47,860 nt of DNA from the NCBI GenBank assembly GCA_013287505.1, contig JABDDR010000008.1, forward strand, positions 1 through 47,860, given 5' to 3'. Made by a program: the position numbers and the translations under genes. Below are positions 8,973 through 17,014 of this stretch, piece after piece. This DNA comes from Gammaproteobacteria bacterium (GTDB lineage Bacteria; Pseudomonadota; Gammaproteobacteria; Coxiellales; Coxiellaceae). The stretch's first letter is position 1. Each line of letters begins with the position of its first letter. The notes below the pieces were generated by a model. The model saw only the letters and a list, made by a program, of their open reading frames with translations. It was not told the origin of the DNA and searched no databases.

Positions 8973-9353
8973 CCAATAGGTTGCATTTAAATAAGCATCT
9001 TCAATATTAGTTGCAGAAATTTTTCCATCTTCACTTGGAACAGAAATTAACATACAACCAGTTAAGTTTACTGGCGCACCAACTTCATGGCTCATAATAT
9101 GTGCGCTATCAGCACAAATAATTGCATGATGACTACGTGTAACTGCATTAAGAGCCAGTGAATTTGCTGCTGTTCCATTATAAACAAAGAACACTGTAAT
9201 AGCGTTTCCTAGCGCTTCTTTAAACAGGGAAATTGCTTTTTCTGTATATTGATCATTACCGTACGCGGGTACATGTCCTTTATTAGCGTCTTGAATTGCT
9301 TGCAATATTTCAGGTGAAGCGCCTGAATAATTATCACTGGAAAAAGATATCAT
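8973..9353 (-). pseudogene. L-threonine aldolase, 5' part (split by Tn-A)
   Basis: N-terminal 127 residues of the same PLP enzyme whose C-terminal part is at 1865-2521. It begins MISFSSDNYSGASPEI and contains the conserved GNDQYTEKA and YNGTAANSLA segments of threonine aldolases. The frame runs into the transposon end after NATYWG and stops a few codons later. It lies 56 bp downstream of the dehydrogenase gene on the same strand, so the two may once have formed an operon. Confidence 0.92.
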
Positions 9354-9409
9354 TTATAAATTACCGATGTTAATTTTAAAAAATGTTAATAAATTTTTTA
9401 CGTAAAAGT

Positions 9410-10429
9410 TTATTGCATGCGAATAACTATTTTTCCAAAGTGAGAACCACTTTCAAGTTTTGCTAAAGCTTCATTTGCTCTATCAAATGAAAAAATTTCG
9501 TCAATGATTGGTTTTATACGATAATTTTCAATAGCACGATTCATCGCTGTAAACATCGCAATTGAACCCACAAAAACTCCCTGCAATCGAATACTCTTTT
9601 TTAATATTATCCAGGGATTTATTTGCGCTTCTGTTCCAGTTAAAACACCGATGAGGCTAACCGTTCCTCCTGTTTTTACAGACTCAAGTGATCGTGTTAG
9701 CGTTCCAGCACCACCCACTTCAATAACTTGATCAACACCTTGACCCTGTGTGAAAGTACTTACTTCATTTTGCCAATCAGTTGTATTTTTATAATTAATG
9801 CCATGTGCAATACCCAATGATTCCAACTGTTTGAGTTTGGCATTGCTACTGGATGTTGCAATTACTTGAAGCCCAGCTATTTTTGCAAATTGCATGGCAA
9901 ATATGGAAACGCCACCTGTTCCTAATGTTAAAATAGTAGAGCCAGGTTTAAGTGGTCCACTTGATTCCATTAAGGCATTCCAAGCTGTTAATGCGGCGCA
10001 AGGTAATGTCGCCGCTTCTTCATAAGATAAATGTGTTGGAATTTTTACAATACCTGAAGAATGTAAAACCACTTTTTCAGCTAACATTCCATCCAGCGCG
10101 CCGCCTAATGCAGAACCATGATCGCTTGCTTGAATGTCACCGGATTTCCAACTTTGAAAAAATCCAGCTGCTACGCGATCACCCACTTTAAATTGCGAAA
10201 CACCTTCTCCTAATGCCAAAATTTCTCCTGCGCCATCAGAAAGGGGGATGCAATTTTTTTTAAGATTTTTTCCATAAGAACCTTTCGCTACCCTGAGGTC
10301 ACGATAATTAAGTGACGTGGCACGTACACCAATGAGTACCTCGCCAAATCCGGGAACTGGGTCAGGGAGTGTTGTCATTTTCCATGTCAGAACACCGGCA
10401 TCTGATTCATCTAAAATATAAGCTTTCAT
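9410..10429 (-). CDS. NAD(P)-dependent MDR dehydrogenase (quinone-oxidoreductase/alcohol dehydrogenase type)
   Basis: 339-aa member of the medium-chain dehydrogenase/reductase superfamily and full length for it. The GroES-like N-terminal domain includes NYRDLRVAKGSYG and GEGVSQFKVGDRV. A Rossmann fold starts near residue 166 (TLGTGGVSIFAMQFAK). The structural-zinc cysteine cluster of zinc alcohol dehydrogenases is not visible, so it is closer to the zinc-independent reductases. Substrate cannot be told. A 34-bp palindromic operator-like block lies 69 bp upstream (10498-10531), nearly identical to one in front of the Tn-C effector gene. This suggests control by a dyad-binding repressor such as a TetR-type protein (inference). 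Confidence 0.85.
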   Translation of the reverse strand: MKAYILDESDAGVLTWKMTTLPDPVPGFGEVLIGVRATSLNYRDLRVAKGSYGKNLKKNCIPLSDGAGEILALGEGVSQFKVGDRVAAGFFQSWKSGDIQASDHGSALGGALDGMLAEKVVLHSSGIVKIPTHLSYEEAATLPCAALTAWNALMESSGPLKPGSTILTLGTGGVSIFAMQFAKIAGLQVIATSSSNAKLKQLESLGIAHGINYKNTTDWQNEVSTFTQGQGVDQVIEVGGAGTLTRSLESVKTGGTVSLIGVLTGTEAQINPWIILKKSIRLQGVFVGSIAMFTAMNRAIENYRIKPIIDEIFSFDRANEALAKLESGSHFGKIVIRMQ

Positions 10430-10497
10430 CTTGACAACCCTTAGCGGAATTAATAAAGAAATTTACTGTTAATTCAAATTAATCGTTCAAAAATATC

Positions 10498-10531
10498 AGT
10501 AACAAAAACGAACGTTTATGTTACCTCATCT
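10498..10531 (-). promoter_or_regulatory. putative promoter/operator AAACG-N2-CGTTT, copy 1
   Basis: On the minus strand this 34-bp block reads AGATGAGGTAACATAAACGT and continues TCGTTTTTGTTACT. It matches 27668-27701 at 32 of 34 positions. The core AAACG-AA-CGTTT (10506-10517) is a perfect dyad overlapping a TAACATAA -10-like box. It faces the dehydrogenase gene. Confidence 0.6.
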
Positions 10532-10564
10532 GGATCAAATTACATATTTGCCCCAAATCTGTAA

Positions 10565-10572
10565 CCCCCCCC
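10565..10572. repeat. C8 homopolymer
   Basis: Eight consecutive C in the intergenic stretch between the dehydrogenase gene and the muramidase-partner gene. No gene is seen here. The adjacent sequence up to 10625 is locally GC-rich compared with its surroundings. Confidence 0.6.
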
Positions 10573-10629
10573 TTCGGGAATGCGGACGGTTTTGGCATTG
10601 GCCGGTAAGCGTCTTATGATCGATTCTCG

Positions 10630-11253
10630 TTAGTCTTGCTCTTTTTTGTACAATTTCACCTGCTTCCCTGCTGGCGTGAACAACCAATCCCAATTGTGGC
10701 TACCTAATGGTGTATCACCCTTAAAACGATAACGGTGCTGATTAACAACTAAATCTCCCTTGTACTGCCCAGTTTGTATGATACGCAGTTCAACACCGTC
10801 GATCACAAACCTTAAATTTTTGCCATCGACATCTACTGCATGCACCGCACCCGATGTAACCCATGCCGATGTTTCAAAATAGAGTGTTTTACTATCAGGT
10901 GAGAACCTTAAATGATGTGGATCAATAATATCTCTACTGACATCATCGCAATCAAAATGATCCGCAACCAACAAACGTTTTGTCATTTTCGCTTTATTAA
11001 TAATCCATATTTCATCACCATGATCACCTTTTGAGAAAAAATAAAAGCAATTGCTTGGAACGGTATAATTACTTTTTTTAACAAATGCGATCCATTTATC
11101 ATCAGGCGATTCGATAAGATCAGTCAATTTTGCACCACGCATTAAGCGGGACATCTCCTCATGTTTTATTTTTGAATAAGCAGCAGGTCCAAAGTATGTG
11201 GCTGCAGACACAAAAATAATAAACACAATAACGCTAAAAATTATTTTTCGCAC
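10630..11253 (-). CDS. periplasmic TolB/beta-propeller-like protein; putative immunity partner, copy 1
   Basis: 207 aa. An N-terminal hydrophobic segment (residues 3-20) acts as a signal or anchor, so the protein should sit in the periplasm or at the inner-membrane face. The body has TolB/DPP-IV-like strand motifs: ESPDDKWIAFVKKS, RFSPDSKTLYFETSAW and AVDVDGKNLRFVIDG. It is too short for a full propeller. It follows the muramidase-like gene by 82 bp. Both genes are duplicated together in Tn-B (18608-19896), where they overlap. A cytosolic cell-wall hydrolase gene coupled to an exported protein is the layout of antibacterial effector/immunity pairs. The immunity role is inference. Confidence 0.65.
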   Translation of the reverse strand: MRKIIFSVIVFIIFVSAATYFGPAAYSKIKHEEMSRLMRGAKLTDLIESPDDKWIAFVKKSNYTVPSNCFYFFSKGDHGDEIWIINKAKMTKRLLVADHFDCDDVSRDIIDPHHLRFSPDSKTLYFETSAWVTSGAVHAVDVDGKNLRFVIDGVELRIIQTGQYKGDLVVNQHRYRFKGDTPLGSHNWDWLFTPAGKQVKLYKKEQD

Positions 11254-11335
11254 ATTAAATCCTCAAGCCGTTTTTGAAACAAACTGTTTGGCGGTGATCT
11301 TAAAAATTTATTATCCAGATGTGAAATGCACACTT

Positions 11336-11902
11336 CTAATTCGACTTTTCTTTTAGCTGCCAGGCGGACACATTCGGATTCCGTAATCCATTCTCCTTCA
11401 TTAAGACAATATCGATACGAATTTTACCTAATATTTGAACGCCTGAAATAGCATAAACTTCGATAATTTCACCGACTTTATATCCTTCCATTTGTTGTAT
11501 CGCTTTCCAGAATTTCTCGAACTGAATTTTTGTAAATTTTTTTATTGGCGTGTCATCATGGACACCTGTTTTTTCACGCAACAATTTCTCATATTTTTTC
11601 GTTGGATTGTCTTTCGGTGGCGCATAGCTATAAATCATTTCATGGATAGAAGAATTTCCATATGTTGCTATCAATGTATCAAGCAGCGAATCATGCCCGG
11701 ATTTATCATCAGGAAAAATAGCGAAATCATGAGTAGCGCCTATTTGATTGTGTTTTGCGCTAATTTTACCAGCCCAGACGTTACCTGGATTATGATTTCG
11801 CCATGCCCAAGTACCTCCTGAAAAACGAAAAAATTTTCCGTCAGTATCAGTATAAATAACGGAGTGCTTTAGAGCCCCAACTGCTTTGATAAATCGTTTC
11901 AT
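11336..11902 (-). CDS. phage P5/T6SS-effector-like muramidase domain protein, copy 1
   Basis: The start at 11902 is preferred over 11974: it has a GGAAA ribosome site and matches the start of the Tn-B paralogue (MKRFIKAV versus MKQFIKAV). The 188-aa protein contains GGTWAWRNHNPGNV, then FAIFPDDKSGHDSLLDTLI, YAPPKDNPTKKYEKLL and TGVHDDTPIKKFTK. This is the lysozyme-like domain shared by phage structural protein P5 and several T6SS-associated peptidoglycan hydrolases. There is no signal peptide, so it needs a delivery machine or lysis to reach the wall. The next gene encodes an exported protein, fitting a toxin/immunity pair. The exact glycosidic activity is not proven. Confidence 0.72.
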   Translation of the reverse strand: MKRFIKAVGALKHSVIYTDTDGKFFRFSGGTWAWRNHNPGNVWAGKISAKHNQIGATHDFAIFPDDKSGHDSLLDTLIATYGNSSIHEMIYSYAPPKDNPTKKYEKLLREKTGVHDDTPIKKFTKIQFEKFWKAIQQMEGYKVGEIIEVYAISGVQILGKIRIDIVLMKENGLRNPNVSAWQLKEKSN

Positions 11903-11970
11903 ATCATTATTTCCAATAATGTATGCACGCAAATTATACGCGTGCATATTTATAATTAAAATACCGTGTT

Positions 11971-13338
11971 TCAATACACTTTTTCAACGCCAGCGTTTTC
12001 AAGAAATGCGTGTTGTGCTTGAGAAAATAATTTTGTTTCTGAAAGCAGGGCCTTCAATGCTTCATCTATTGTACCGGTCCATTCATCATTCACTGCAGAA
12101 ACTATGCGAAGAAATTGATAATTTTTGGATTTAATTTCATCATATAGCGGCAACAAATCTGCTAACACTCCTTCACCTTCAGTCCATCCGAAGCCATCTT
12201 CATTCTGGAGACTGATATCAAGCAGAATATCTTGACCATATTGTTCGTATTCAACAACGTCTTCCACACAATATTTCTTGATCTCATCAATATTAATTTG
12301 CGAAACATTATATTTAAACGTCAATCTAATAGTTCCGAAATTACTAATGTAAAAAAAGACATCGAAATATTTTAGTAGCAGCTTATCTGAATTCCCACGA
12401 AAATCACCGAAATTATAGACATAAGAAGCATTATGCGTACCTACATTGGCGCGACTGGATAATAAGTGCATTTCTTTTCGTGCCTCTGAAGTTAATGGTT
12501 TATTGATGCTACAAAATTCGTAATACTGATATTCACTCATACTTTCTTTTGACTTCATGCCACCTTGCAATACAAAAATATTTTTTACAAATTTTGAAAA
12601 TTTTTCTTTAAACCAATCCAAATGTTGCGTTCGCTCTGTTAATAAAATCGGTTTTCTCTTATTTTCAAGGGCAGTTACTACATCATTAAAAATTTGGTTA
12701 TTACGTGTTTCATTTATCGATAGTTCACCATAGAGTTCAGCCATAGTTGAATCTTGTTTCGTTTGAATAAAATTCGTTTCGCGACAATAAACAATATGGG
12801 ATCGCGTGTCTTTATTATTTTTATTATTTGAACGATATCGAATAGGTCCGCATTGCATCATAATAATCGGGTGATGACCGTCTTTTCTAATCGGAGTTGC
12901 TGTTAGTCCAAGAACATATTTCGCATTAGTTTTTTTCAACACCTTTTCAAAGCTAAATGCAGATAAATGATGGCACTCATCAATAATCACTTGAGCATAT
13001 TGCGTTATCACATCACTCACTTCATCCTTTCTTGATAAGCTCTGTATCATCGCAATATCGATATTGTCAGTTAATTTATGCTTTCCACCACCCAGTACGC
13101 CAATTGAATTTTTCGGCATATTTAAAAAAACACTGAGCCGTTCTTTCCATTGATCTAATAATTGTTGTCGATGTACAAGAATGAGTGTGTTTATTTTTCG
13201 ATCAGAAATGATTTTTGCGGCTAATACTGTTTTTCCAAAAGCAGTAGCTGCACATAGAATTCCATAACGATGTGGAAAAACGGTATTAAATGCTTTTCTT
13301 GATCATAGTGTATTTTATGTTGATATCCAATGAACAGA
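11971..13338 (-). pseudogene. TOTE-type DEAD/DEAH helicase fragment fused in frame to another truncated protein
   Basis: The upstream half is a superfamily-2 helicase core: Walker A ATAFGKT, HRQQLLDQW, DECHH box, GLTATPIRKDGHHP and QCGPIRYR. It resembles the helicase of TOTE primase-helicase conflict proteins. The N-terminus is missing, and a frameshift lies at about 13294-13300 (upstream YDQE is in another frame). After LQGGMKSKES at about 12541 the sequence changes to MSEYQYYEFCSINKPLT, then YNFGDFRGNSDKLL. This looks like the N-terminus of a different family (proteins that in my recollection carry SWIM-type zinc fingers), also truncated. So the gene is a deletion chimera. The C-terminal part could be independently translated from the Met at 12540. 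Confidence 0.7.
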
Positions 13339-13349
13339 ATGCTTTCAGG

Positions 13350-14156
13350 CTATACTTCAATAACCTCTTGTACGGTTGGGCGATAATATTGCGCGCTTCC
13401 TGCTTTTATAATCATATTTCCCAATGGTTGATAGATTGATTTTGAATGGGTATGACCGCACAATACTAAAAACTCAATGGCAGGATTTTTTTGTCCAATA
13501 TCGATTAAAACATCGCCGGTTGCTTTTGAGCTGAAAAATGGCAGCCAATCATTATCACTTATCTTTCCTTTATGCATGGATACTTCTTTGAATGGTGGAA
13601 TATGTGTTACCACAATAATTTTCTTTGGGTTATGTGATACTGCACTTATTAAATCAGCTTTTAAATTTTTCGCATCAACATCAGCTAACGATTGCATTTT
13701 TTGGAGCAATTGACTTCTGCCCAATATTCTTTGTTGAAATAATTCACCAATCAACCGACTATCGTTGAGCTCTACCCGGCTATTTTGATAATCTCCCAAT
13801 CGACCGTCTGCCCAGCCATCTTGTCCTAACAAAATAGTATTTTCATTTAATGCTAGAATGCCAGATGTTTTAAGCCAATATAATTGATTATTATTTTTAG
13901 TTAACTTTTTTACATCTTTAGTTACCTCATCAACATTCGAACAATAATAATCATGATTTCCTAGCACGAAATAAATTGGTCTTTTTAGCTCATTGACCAT
14001 CTCTGTTAATAAATCACAAATAGAAGGCCCTTCTGCAATATCACCACTAATGATGACAGCGTCTGTTTTTTTTCGAATAATTTTTTGATAGAATTTTATT
14101 CGCTCATCTTCATCTAGAAAATTAAGATGGATGTCAGTAAGCCAAGCCAATTTCAT
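13350..14156 (-). CDS. metallophosphoesterase (calcineurin-like)
   Basis: 268 aa with all family metal-binding motifs: D8-x-H10, GD at 38-39 (ISGDIAEG), GNHDYY at 66-71, a histidine in VVTHIPP near 183, and GHTH near 237. Such proteins use two metal ions to hydrolyse phosphoesters; substrates range from nucleotides to nucleic acids and cannot be told here. It starts 8 bp after the nucleotidyltransferase gene, implying one three-gene transcript with the winged-helix gene. Its neighbours make a role in nucleotide or nucleic-acid stress possible, but that is a guess. Confidence 0.85.
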   Translation of the reverse strand: MKLAWLTDIHLNFLDEDERIKFYQKIIRKKTDAVIISGDIAEGPSICDLLTEMVNELKRPIYFVLGNHDYYCSNVDEVTKDVKKLTKNNNQLYWLKTSGILALNENTILLGQDGWADGRLGDYQNSRVELNDSRLIGELFQQRILGRSQLLQKMQSLADVDAKNLKADLISAVSHNPKKIIVVTHIPPFKEVSMHKGKISDNDWLPFFSSKATGDVLIDIGQKNPAIEFLVLCGHTHSKSIYQPLGNMIIKAGSAQYYRPTVQEVIEV

Positions 14157-14164
14157 GATGCATA

Positions 14165-14881
14165 TTATCCTTCAATGATATTTTTTATTCTTTCAATAAC
14201 CATTTTTGTACGCTGCATAACCACAGAAAGTGGCCCTTCATTTAAATGCCCAGGTAGAACTCGTTCAAATTGGTCATCTTTCACGATAGTTTGGAATGTA
14301 AGCTGTAGATGCTTTTTGAGCGATGCATTTGCATTTTTTATTTCTTCAACAATTTCTTTTCGACCAGCAATAATTGTAATAATGTCTTCAAAATCATGGC
14401 TTGTTAATAGGTCGCTATTGCCTCGTGATTTAAATGCTTCTATTTTTGTCGCAATAAAATAAGGGGCTGTTACTGATTTTATTAAAATGCCAGATGAAAT
14501 TTCATGCGTTACTGAATTTTGTAGTGCCTCTTTATACCAACGATTTCCAAATCCAAAAATTTTTTCATCGGTTGGCATGACATCCAAAATAATTTCATCG
14601 CACAACCACCGACAAATGACATTGTCCTGGGATGCATTTTTAAATCCTTTTTTACGAAGCTTCCTTTCAAATTTTTGATATTGCAGCAACGAAATGACAT
14701 CAATGATACAGTCAACATCCAGTGTTGTTCGAACATCCATCGCCAAAGGATCGTTTACCAAAAGTGCTGTTGCGCATCCACCGACATATACAACATCTTC
14801 GTTTAATTCACCTAGTTTTTTTGCAACAATTTGCAACATAGCTAAATTTGACGATGCTCGTAATAAATTATTTTTTAGCAT
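14165..14881 (-). CDS. nucleotidyltransferase-fold protein (AbiEii/DUF1814-like)
   Basis: 238 aa with a minimal nucleotidyltransferase signature: GGCAT at 34-38 followed by TLDVDCII with the acidic pair D55/D57, then ICRWLCDEIILDVMPTDE and NRWY. This matches the AbiEii-type toxin-like nucleotidyltransferases. Its start overlaps the upstream winged-helix gene by 14 bp, giving translational coupling. That regulator-plus-nucleotidyltransferase order resembles AbiEi/AbiEii-type pairs. Whether it transfers nucleotides to tRNA, as related toxins do, is unknown. Confidence 0.7.
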   Translation of the reverse strand: MLKNNLLRASSNLAMLQIVAKKLGELNEDVVYVGGCATALLVNDPLAMDVRTTLDVDCIIDVISLLQYQKFERKLRKKGFKNASQDNVICRWLCDEIILDVMPTDEKIFGFGNRWYKEALQNSVTHEISSGILIKSVTAPYFIATKIEAFKSRGNSDLLTSHDFEDIITIIAGRKEIVEEIKNANASLKKHLQLTFQTIVKDDQFERVLPGHLNEGPLSVVMQRTKMVIERIKNIIEG

Positions 14882-15437
14882 TTAGTTTTTCTCTCAGTAA
14901 TTTTGCTGCCATATTTTTTTCTCGTGCCTTTCCGATACGGATAGTGTCAACCAAGACCAATAAATCATAAAACAATGGGTCTGGATGCTTAATAAGTGAT
15001 GATGGCACTGATCGATATAATGGCTCTAAACACAAACCTCTTTTTTCACCTTCTGCATGGGGCCAAACGGGAATAGGATCATTTCCAAGCACTATAAGCT
15101 TCTTAAACAACGGAGCAGCAAATGCAGTTGGGATACCACGAGTATAGCCTCCCAATTGAACTGGAAAAAAATATTTTACAGCTGATACCAAGCATTCTAG
15201 GCAAGCTTCTTTTATAGGCAAAAATACAATTTTATTATGTGGATCGTTTTTAAGGGTTGGGCCTAATAATCCTGAAAGTACTAGTCGCTTTATCCCCGCA
15301 TTGACTTCGGAAGGACTCATACATAAAAGCATTGCAAGCCTATTTTGTGAAAGAACGTCCTCCGCGTCGCCCTGGGCAGCAAGGGCCATGGTCGATAGTA
15401 TTTTTAGTAGTATTACAATATCTTGGGGTTTTAACAT
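14868..15437 (-). CDS. winged-helix DNA-binding protein paired with nucleotidyltransferase
   Basis: 189 aa. The N-terminal third has a helix-turn-helix pattern (SQNRLAMLLCMSPSEVNAGI) followed by a wing. A conserved C-terminal region follows (YTRGIPTAFAAP, VWPHAEGEKRG, LVLVDTIRIGKAREKNMA). It overlaps the nucleotidyltransferase gene. It is likely an autoregulator or antitoxin: a perfect palindrome (15488-15506) lies 51 bp upstream of its start. The protein resembles a known family of regulators adjacent to such nucleotidyltransferases, but I cannot name the family with certainty. Confidence 0.65.
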   Translation of the reverse strand: MLKPQDIVILLKILSTMALAAQGDAEDVLSQNRLAMLLCMSPSEVNAGIKRLVLSGLLGPTLKNDPHNKIVFLPIKEACLECLVSAVKYFFPVQLGGYTRGIPTAFAAPLFKKLIVLGNDPIPVWPHAEGEKRGLCLEPLYRSVPSSLIKHPDPLFYDLLVLVDTIRIGKAREKNMAAKLLREKLNAKK

Positions 15438-15487
15438 AAGCCGGTCTCAGTTAGCGCTTTTGTTAGTATTGTATACTATTCATTCGC

Positions 15488-15506
15488 TATTCGCAAATCG
15501 CGAATA
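15488..15506. promoter_or_regulatory. perfect palindrome, likely operator of the winged-helix operon
   Basis: TATTCGC-AAATC-GCGAATA has perfect 7-bp arms and sits 51 bp upstream of the start at 15437. An overlapping ATTCGCTATTCGC direct repeat adds half-sites. A TATACT-like -10 (about 15472) lies between it and the gene, so a bound protein would block or modulate transcription. Confidence 0.55.
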
Positions 15507-15754
15507 CGACAAGAGATAAGAGATAATTTTTCAGAATCAGGGGTTCTAACCATTTCCCCCGCCAAAGTTCCCAACAGATTTAAACCCGCACAGTTGAGCC
15601 AAATTTCGGCATGAAAAATCGCTTTTTTGGGTGTTTTTCACACCAAAAATTGTTACCGTTTTTTATATGCCCCACCCTGAATTAAAATACCGCTCAACTC
15701 ACTTTTCGCATACAATCAAAAAAACAATTTCACACTGTTATCAATGGAGTTTTC
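15507..15754. other. intergenic stretch before the RT gene
   Basis: About 250 bp with no open frame of note. It separates the divergent winged-helix operon and the reverse transcriptase. A ribosome-site-like GGAG (about 15746) directly precedes the RT start. No terminal repeats are recognised that would mark the edge of an RT element. Confidence 0.5.
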
Positions 15755-16975
15755 ATGCAGCGCTGGGATGCAAACACAATGCAGACGATCGGCAGCAAGC
15801 TGTTTGATAAAATTCATAAGCGTAAAAAGCACAGCCATCATAATCATGAAATCCATTTTATGGCGCGCGATAGACAATGGTTGCCGCAGGGTATTCAATC
15901 GTTGGTCGATGGTACCTATGAACCGCGCTGCTTAAAACGTTATTATTTCAGCGATGAGATGGTAGATCAACTGCATATTTCAGATCGTATTTTTCAGCAC
16001 ATATTGCTCAGGATATTAAAACCTACCTTCAAACATGTGATGAACCAAATTGCTATCACCTCGACGGACCAACGGGTGTTAAAAACGCAACGCAAAAAAT
16101 TCGTGAAGTGCTGCAACAGGAGCAGCCAAAATACTTTATACGTGCAGACATAAAATCATTCTACAAATCCATCCCGCATAACAAATTAATCCAAGACATA
16201 AAAAAATATTACGACGATCCAAAATTAAATACCATGCTGAAAAATATTATCAAGAATCCGATTGACTCACCGTATGGCTACAAAAATCCTGATCATGGTA
16301 TTGCACTGCGCGGACCGTTGTCACAATTTTTAAGCGGAATTTATTTAAAACCACTGGACGATGCATTCAATCAAGCAGATGTGACTTATCTGCGGTATCA
16401 AGATGACATTTTAATCTTGTGTAAAACGAAGCGACAATTAAATCGTTGTAAACGGCGCATGATGAATGTGCTGCAGGAAAGACAATTGCGCTTATCCAAA
16501 AGAAAAACTCGGATAGGCGAAATTGAGTCAGGATTTCATTTTTTAGGTATACAGTATCCACCGACACGAACGGTGGATAATACCAGCATTGCACCGGTTG
16601 GTAATGGCGCAATAGTCGATCCTAAACCTCGTAGTTTGGATATCGAGGGGGGGGTATTTATTATTGCAAAATCAATCACACGGCGTTTTACGCATGGTTC
16701 CGCATCCGCGAACACTGCGCAAAGCACGCGAGTCAGTCAAATGGATGGTCGAAGGTGGTGTTTCTCGCCCCAAGATCAGACGTTATCTTATTCGATGGCT
16801 ATGCTGGTGGGTAAACACAGCAAATATTTGGGAACACCAAGAACTCGCACTTCAGTATATCGAATCATGTTGGAATCCCGGGGCGGCAACAAGTGCCGCC
16901 GAGATGCATCAACAATATTACGCTACTGAACTACACACCGGCGCTCTGCATGCTGCAGTGGCGCTGGCTGCATAA
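15755..16975 (+). pseudogene. free-standing reverse transcriptase with two frameshifts
   Basis: Start at 15755 (MQRWDANTMQTIGSKLFDKI) with a GGAG site. The palm domain includes RADIKSFYKSI, GIALRGPLSQFLSGIYL and the catalytic YQDD in YLRYQDDILIL, then the RT motif RIGEIESGFHFLGI and a basic C-terminal region (RTLRKARESVKWM, IRRYLIRW). Two frame breaks are seen: at about 15995-16002 (restored frame AQDIKTYLQTC, then YHLDGPTG) and at a G8 run (16647-16654). The layout fits stand-alone group-II-intron-like RTs, without maturase or endonuclease domains. The 3' end overlaps the opposite-strand effector gene by 53 bp. Frameshifts may be decay, programmed, or sequence errors. Confidence 0.8.
16647..16654 (+). 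repeat. G8 homopolymer at the RT frame break
   Basis: Eight consecutive G. Upstream RT coding (PKPRSLDIEGG) and downstream RT coding (NQSHGVLRMVPHPRTLRKA) are in different frames on either side of it. Confidence 0.8.
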
Positions 16976-17014
16976 GTTTCCAAGCTCGCTGTTTTTGCTC
17001 GACAAAAGTTTTGA
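16795..17014 (+). repeat. RT-tail/CaaX-tail block, left copy
   Basis: About 215 bp that align, in inverted orientation, with 47645-47860 (roughly 80 percent identical by eye). The plus strand encodes the RT C-terminus (WWVNTANIWEHQEL to ALAA). The minus strand encodes the effector tail (KTFVEQKQRAW to RRCVVQ). A GC-rich segment borders the block on the effector side in both copies. Confidence 0.8.

Noticed and set aside
10540-10629. Transposon end next to the chromosomal muramidase/partner pair
   Set aside because: The region is GC-rich with a C8 run, but no matching inverted repeat was found beyond 11974, so the left copy cannot be assigned to an element.
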